DNA of 14,826 bases, taken from contig CAKUOX010000059.1 in assembly GCA_934670175.1 (NCBI GenBank), forward strand, positions 1 through 14,826. Direction: 5' to 3'. The notes under the pieces are model-generated. The model saw nothing but the letters and a program-made list of their open reading frames with translations. It was not told the origin of the DNA and did not search any database. This document shows positions 10,953 to 14,826 of the stretch, piece after piece. Made by a program: the position numbers and the translations under genes. This stretch comes from an uncultured Clostridia bacterium (GTDB lineage Bacteria; Bacillota; Clostridia; Christensenellales; Aristaeellaceae). How positions within the stretch are numbered: the stretch's first letter is position 1; every line of letters starts with the position of its first letter.

Positions 10953-13661
10953 ATGAATTATAAAAAGGGTATCGCGCTTGCGCTGACGGTATCCATGCTG
11001 GGAAACGGCGTGCTGGCGCTCGCGCAGGGCAAGGAAGAGGTCGTTTATGGCGTGCTCGATGCGCAGGGGCAGGTAGATGGCCTGTACGCCGTGAATATTT
11101 TCGATGGCGGGGATATTGTGGATTACGGTGATTATGCCTCCGTGCATCCGCTGAATACCGAGGATGAGATCAGCTATGCGGACGGCGAGGTGCGCTTCCA
11201 CAGCGATGCGCAGCGGGTGTATTATCAGGGCAATCTGAACACGCGCGATCTGCCCTGGCTGTTCCATTTAAGCTATCGGCTGGACGGGCAAGCCGTTACC
11301 GCCGAGGAGCTGGCGGGAAAGAGCGGGCATGTGGAGATCGAGCTGGACATTCGCCGGAATCCTGATTATCAGGGCGAGCTGTTCAGAAGCCACGCGCTGC
11401 AGATCACCGGACTGCTGGATATGGAAAAATGTCGGAACATCACCGCTGAGGGCGCTACGCAGGCCAATGTAGGAACCAGCCGTCAATTGAGCTACATCGT
11501 GCTGCCCAATACCGAGAAAACCATTCTGATCTCCGCCGACGCGACGGATTTTGAGATGGATGCGATCTCCATAAACGGCGTGCAGCTTTCGCTGGACATC
11601 AATGTGGACGACAGCGAACTGAGCGAGCAGACGGATAAGATCGTGGACGCGGGCGCAGAGCTGGATGACGGCGCGCAGGAATTGCTGGACGGCGCGACGG
11701 AGCTGGCTGAGCATAACGCGGAGCTGCTGGACGGCGCGCAGCAGATTGTGGACGCGATTTTTGATGCCGCCAACGACACGCTGCAGGCGTCCGAGGCGGA
11801 TTTTACGGAGCTGGGTATTCGGCTGCATACGCTGACAACGGAAAATTATGCTCAGGAGATCTCGCGCCTGCAAAGCGAGCTGCTCGAAAAGGTAGATGAC
11901 TATGTGCGCGACAGGGCGGATCAACAGCTTCGCGAGATGGTGGAAGCCGCCGCACGCAAGCAGGTGGTCTCTGCAGTGGAAGCCGCCGCACGCAAGCAGG
12001 TGGTCTCTGCAGTGGAAGCCGCCGCCCGTCAGCAGGTGACGGAAGAGGTGACGAATGCGGCGCGCGAACAGGTGCGCCAGCAGGTCATGGCGGGCGGCGA
12101 GGCGCAGGTACGCGCCGCCGTGGAAGCCGCCACGCGGCAGCAGGTAGAGCAGCAGGTACGCGCTCAGGCAAAGGCACAGGCGCGGCAGCAGATCGAATCC
12201 GAGATCCGCAACCCCAGCGAGGAAACCGTGAACGCGCAGGTGGAGCAGCAGATGAAGTCCGATGAGGTACAGGCCGAGATCCGCGCCGCCGTCCGGGCGG
12301 AATTGGAGCAGGCGTCAGCGACCGCGACGCCCGCACCTACGGCAACCGAAGCGCCAACCGTAACGCCCGAGCCCACGGTGACGCCTGCGCCAGAGACAAA
12401 TGAAACGCCCATTGGTGATGCGGCCGCGGAATCCACCGGCGTATCGCAGCCTGAAGCGGAGCGCGGCGAAATTGCATGGCAGGAAATATTCGAGTTAAAC
12501 GCCGCGCAGGCGGAGGATCAGTTTACGGATGAACAGGTCAACGCGATCGTCAGCGCGTGCATGGCGTCGCCCGAGGTACAGGCGCAGATCGACGCGCAGA
12601 CCGATGCGATTATGGCGTCGGCAAGCACGCAGGCCGCCATTGATGCGGAGACCGCCCAGCGCATGCAGAGCGCCGAGGTGCAGGCCGTCATCGACAGTCA
12701 GACGCAGCAGAAGATCAACGATCCCGCCATCCGCGCGCAGGCGGAGGATGCAGTCCGGCAGGAGATCCGCCCTCAGGTGGAGGCTGCGGCGCGGCAGAAA
12801 ACCCGCGACGCGATACTGAACTTGTCGGATGAGGAGGTACAGGCGCTTGTCGAACAGCAGCTGCAGTCAGGCGCCGTACAGGCGCAGATCGAAAGCGCCG
12901 TTGCGGAGCAGATGGCCAGCCAGCAGCTGCAGGACAGAATCGCGGCCGAGATTGAAGCGCAGATGAACAGCGAGGCGGTGCAGCAGCAGATCGACGCGGA
13001 GGTCGAAGCGCAGCTCGCTTTGGGGGACACCCAGGCGCTGCTCGAAAGCATGATCGAGCAGCAGATGCAGTCCGATGTGGTGCAGCAGCTGATCGGCCAG
13101 AATGTCGAGGCGCAGATGGCCTCCAGTGAGGTACGCAGCCTGATCGACCAGAACATTGAAGCGCAGATGGCTTCCGACGAGGTACGCAGCCGCATCGAGC
13201 AGGAAATAGAGAAGCAGCGCCAAAGCCGCGAATACCTGGACAGCGTGGCGGAGGCACTCGAAGAAAACGGTGAAAATGGCGAGGCGTACCGCGCGCTTTC
13301 CGAGCTGCGCGAAAAGCTGGATGACGTGCAAAAATTCTATGACGGCCTGCAGGATTACACGGACGGCGTGAATGAGCTGCTGGACGGCACACAGGAAATG
13401 AAGGATGGAACGGGTGAATTCCGCGACGAGACGGCGGATATTAACGATACGATCAATGAGAAGATCGACAACATGATCGCCGAAAAGACCGGCTCGAACA
13501 TTCAGCCTTCCTCCTTTGTCGATCCCCGCAACACGAACGTGGAAAACGTGCAGTTCGTTATCACCACGCCCGCAATCCGCATAAGCAGCGCGCAGGAGGA
13601 AGCTCCGGCGGAGGTGGAGGATAGCGGCATTCTGCAAAGAATACGCGATCTGTTCAAATGA
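10953..13661 (+). CDS. Large secreted YhgE/Pip-like coiled-coil protein, MMPL partner
   Basis: About 902 aa. The ATG at 10953 is 7 nt from AGGGG (10941-10945); an ATG at 10947 overlaps the MMPL stop but is too close. A signal peptide (1-24, cleavage likely after ALA) leads into a beta-rich domain (~25-217) opening 'EEVVYGVLDAQGQVDGLY' with 'IVDYGDY' and 'DGQAVTAEELAGKSG', as in YhgE/Pip-type proteins. LDDGA heptads (227-268) follow. Then come Ala/Arg/Gln-rich helices with a 12-aa tandem duplication (330-353), a Pro/Thr linker (454-503) and a 17-residue helical repeat block (539-757). A second 'DGVNELLDGTQEMKDGT' heptad stretch (~790-830) and a short beta tail ending in a basic amphipathic helix complete it. 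Unlike YhgE there are no C-terminal membrane segments, so it is probably extracellular and works with the MMPL transporter. Confidence 0.8.
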   Translation: MNYKKGIALALTVSMLGNGVLALAQGKEEVVYGVLDAQGQVDGLYAVNIFDGGDIVDYGDYASVHPLNTEDEISYADGEVRFHSDAQRVYYQGNLNTRDLPWLFHLSYRLDGQAVTAEELAGKSGHVEIELDIRRNPDYQGELFRSHALQITGLLDMEKCRNITAEGATQANVGTSRQLSYIVLPNTEKTILISADATDFEMDAISINGVQLSLDINVDDSELSEQTDKIVDAGAELDDGAQELLDGATELAEHNAELLDGAQQIVDAIFDAANDTLQASEADFTELGIRLHTLTTENYAQEISRLQSELLEKVDDYVRDRADQQLREMVEAAARKQVVSAVEAAARKQVVSAVEAAARQQVTEEVTNAAREQVRQQVMAGGEAQVRAAVEAATRQQVEQQVRAQAKAQARQQIESEIRNPSEETVNAQVEQQMKSDEVQAEIRAAVRAELEQASATATPAPTATEAPTVTPEPTVTPAPETNETPIGDAAAESTGVSQPEAERGEIAWQEIFELNAAQAEDQFTDEQVNAIVSACMASPEVQAQIDAQTDAIMASASTQAAIDAETAQRMQSAEVQAVIDSQTQQKINDPAIRAQAEDAVRQEIRPQVEAAARQKTRDAILNLSDEEVQALVEQQLQSGAVQAQIESAVAEQMASQQLQDRIAAEIEAQMNSEAVQQQIDAEVEAQLALGDTQALLESMIEQQMQSDVVQQLIGQNVEAQMASSEVRSLIDQNIEAQMASDEVRSRIEQEIEKQRQSREYLDSVAEALEENGENGEAYRALSELREKLDDVQKFYDGLQDYTDGVNELLDGTQEMKDGTGEFRDETADINDTINEKIDNMIAEKTGSNIQPSSFVDPRNTNVENVQFVITTPAIRISSAQEEAPAEVEDSGILQRIRDLFK
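11940..12040 (+). repeat. Exact 36-bp tandem duplication plus partial third copy
   Basis: A 36-bp unit beginning GTGGAAGCCGCCGCACGCAA occurs identically at 11940-11975 and 11976-12011. A diverged partial copy follows at 12012-12040. It encodes the 12-residue unit VEAAARKQVVSA. Sequence identity down to wobble positions indicates a recent slippage or recombination event inside the YhgE-like gene. Confidence 0.95.
12567..13223 (+). repeat. 51-bp / 17-residue protein repeat array (~11-12 units)
   Basis: The encoded segment divides into 17-residue units starting SPEVQAQ, SASTQAA, SAEVQAV, DPAIRAQ, then a 32-residue pair without exact phase, then SGAVQAQ, SQQLQDR, SEAVQQQ, LGDTQAL, SDVVQQL, SSEVRSL and SDEVRSR. 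The consensus is S-x-x-V-Q-x-x-I-(D/E)-x-x-(V/I/T)-x-x-Q-M-x. Hydrophobic residues recur at positions 4, 8, 12 and 16, giving an amphipathic helix. Ser or Asp at position 1 could be a helix cap. At DNA level the units are diverged, so this is an old array, unlike the 36-bp duplication upstream. Confidence 0.85.
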
Positions 13662-13732
13662 GGCAGCGTAGGAATTGTCGACGTGTTTCCATAGAACCCG
13701 CCGTACACGCTGATGGGCACGATTGGAGGTTC

Positions 13733-13752
13733 GAGAGGGCTTCGCCCCTCTC
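13733..13752. terminator. Hairpin after the YhgE-like gene
   Basis: GAGAGGG (13733-13739) and CCCTCTC (13746-13752) pair around CTTCGC. It lies ~70 nt after the operon stop and is not followed by a U tract, although CTTTTT appears at 13764-13769. It may be a weak terminator or part of a repeat. Nothing else is recognisable in 13662-13779. Confidence 0.4.
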
Positions 13753-13779
13753 AAGATCCCCCGCTTTTTCGATAAAATG

Positions 13780-13813
13780 AAGCGGAGCACCCGACCCTTT
13801 GGGTGCTCCGCTT
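13780..13813. terminator. Shared terminator hairpin between the operon and proS
   Basis: AAGCGGAGCACCC (13780-13792) pairs perfectly with GGGTGCTCCGCTT (13801-13813), a 13-bp stem with an 8-nt loop. It lies between convergent genes, 119 nt after the YhgE-like stop and 38 nt after the proS stop. T-rich sequence on both sides is short (CTTTAA on plus, CTTCATTTTAT on minus), so it could serve both directions. Confidence 0.75.
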
Positions 13814-13850
13814 TAATCCGTTGTTTCGATTCAGGCGAAAGCAGACCGCG

Positions 13851-14826
13851 TTACAGCCTGCAATCCAGCTTCTGCAGCGCGTCTACAACATAGCTGTAAA
13901 TGAAATCTGCGGCGGCCTCGGGCGCGAGCTTTTCCTGCATGCTCTTGTCGCGCGTCGCGACCTCGATCGTGCCGTTCTTCAAGCCCTTCGGGCTGACCAC
14001 TACGCGCACGGGTACGCCAAACAGATCGGCGTCTGAGAACATCACGCCCGCGCTGACGCTGCGATCGTCCCAGAGCACCTCGACGCCCCTGGCGCTCAGC
14101 TCGTCGTAGAGCTTCTGACTGACGGCGGCCACTTCCTCATTGTCCGCGCGCAGCGAACAGATCTGCACATGCCAGGGCGCGATGGAGATGGGCCAGATGG
14201 GGCCGTAATCATCGTGGTGCGCTTCGCACACGGAGGCGGCCAGACGGCCTACGCCGATACCGTAGCAGCCCATGATCGGATGCTTCAGCGAGCCGTCCGC
14301 ATCGACATAGGTCATGTTCATGCTCTCAGTGTACTTGGTGCCGAGCTGGAAGATGTTGCCGACCTCGATGCCGCGGCTGGTGTAGATACTCTTTTTGCCG
14401 CAGCAGGGGCATACGCCGCCGTCGTAGGCCTTGGCGACGTCCACATATTCCACATCGCCCATTTCACGGGCAATATTGAAGCCGATATAGTGCATGTCCT
14501 TTTCGTTTGCGCCGGTGGCGACCCAGTTCACGCCCTTGAGCGAGGCGTCGTAGACCACCGTCACACCCTGGGGCAAGCCCAAGGGGCCGATGAATCCGGG
14601 CGTCAGACCGCTGTCCTCGGTAATCTCCGCCGGATGAATTTCAGCCTTGAGGTAATTGCGCAGCTTGGTTTCGTTGATGTCCAGATCCCCGCGCAGGAAG
14701 GCCACGACGTAGCTGTCATCCGCGTTGCGCTGATAGACCACGGCCTTGGCAGTGGCGGTGGGCGCGATCTTCAGGAAGGCGCACAGATCGTCAATGGTCT
14801 TGACCTCGGGCGTGGGTACCTTCTGC
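13851..14826 (-). CDS. proS: Prolyl-tRNA synthetase, C-terminal 324 residues (partial)
   Basis: The frame is open to the right edge of the window, so the N-terminus with motifs 1 and 2 is missing; whole bacterial-type enzymes are near 570 aa. The visible part begins inside the INS (YbaK-like) editing domain ('TPEVKTIDDLCAFLKIAP', 'AVVYQRN', 'GDLDINETKLRNYL', 'GFIGPLGLP'). It then returns to the class II core with 'CPCCGKKS', 'TSRGIEVGNIFQLGTKYTESM' and motif 3 'GCYGIGVGRLAASVCEAHHD'. It ends with the anticodon-binding domain ('WPISIAPWHVQI', 'VLWDDRSVSAGVMFSDADLFGVP'). The enzyme charges tRNA-Pro and its INS domain hydrolyses mischarged Ala-tRNA-Pro. The stop is TAA at 13851-13853. It is convergent with the MMPL operon and unrelated to it. 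Confidence 0.96.
   Translation of the reverse strand, partial: QKVPTPEVKTIDDLCAFLKIAPTATAKAVVYQRNADDSYVVAFLRGDLDINETKLRNYLKAEIHPAEITEDSGLTPGFIGPLGLPQGVTVVYDASLKGVNWVATGANEKDMHYIGFNIAREMGDVEYVDVAKAYDGGVCPCCGKKSIYTSRGIEVGNIFQLGTKYTESMNMTYVDADGSLKHPIMGCYGIGVGRLAASVCEAHHDDYGPIWPISIAPWHVQICSLRADNEEVAAVSQKLYDELSARGVEVLWDDRSVSAGVMFSDADLFGVPVRVVVSPKGLKNGTIEVATRDKSMQEKLAPEAAADFIYSYVVDALQKLDCRL

Noticed and set aside
11940..12040. 36-bp direct repeat as a CRISPR array
   Set aside because: The copies are adjacent without spacers and lie in frame within a coding region; there are no cas genes.
12715..13392. Minus-strand open frames opposite the 17-residue repeat region, including 12867-13790
   Set aside because: Their apparent internal repeats only mirror the plus-strand repeats, and the plus frame has the coherent signal peptide and family features.

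Overview
The window looks like a GC-rich, low-redundancy stretch of a Firmicutes/Clostridia chromosome. The evidence is strong GGAGG ribosome binding sites, consensus sigma-A promoters, TTG/ATG starts, a GH25 lysozyme, Gram-positive style MMPL and YhgE-like envelope proteins, and a bacterial-type prolyl-tRNA synthetase. A GC-rich gut clostridium (for example Christensenellales-like) would fit, but the sequence alone does not fix the lineage. There are no phage, transposase, integrase or CRISPR genes.

Layout: (1) 1-1205, minus strand: a small unknown protein translationally coupled to a RadC/JAMM protein, followed by a hairpin-rich noncoding element. (2) 1294-3896, plus strand: a strong promoter, a cell-surface protein with five Big2 Ig-like domains, and a PfkB-family sugar-phosphate kinase. 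(3) 3897-4610: a terminator-like hairpin, a second copy of the noncoding element, and an unknown protein. (4) 6758-4615, minus strand: a TetR regulator, ABC ATPase and ABC-2 permease operon under a perfect consensus promoter with a 24-bp palindromic operator. (5) 6797-6960: tRNA-Leu(GAG) with its own promoter and terminator. (6) 7030-7761: a membrane-anchored GH25 muramidase. (7) 8333-7770: a second TetR regulator, divergent from a plus-strand operon (8555-13661) encoding a small unknown protein, an MMPL/RND transporter and a very long secreted YhgE-like coiled-coil protein. (8) 14826-13851, minus strand: the C-terminal part of proS.

The most notable system is the last operon. A TetR regulator faces three genes with overlapping or touching ends: a 109-aa protein, a 12-TM MMPL transporter and a ~902-aa secreted protein. 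The secreted protein has the N-terminal beta-rich domain and 'LDDGA' heptads of the YhgE/Pip group. It also carries a large insert of about twelve 17-residue helical repeats, an exact 36-bp tandem duplication and a Pro/Thr linker, and it has no C-terminal membrane segments. Candidate operators can be seen in the divergent promoter region.

The second notable structure is an ~81-nt noncoding element present twice. Each copy sits in the same relative orientation directly behind a terminator-like hairpin that follows a gene (radC and pfkB).
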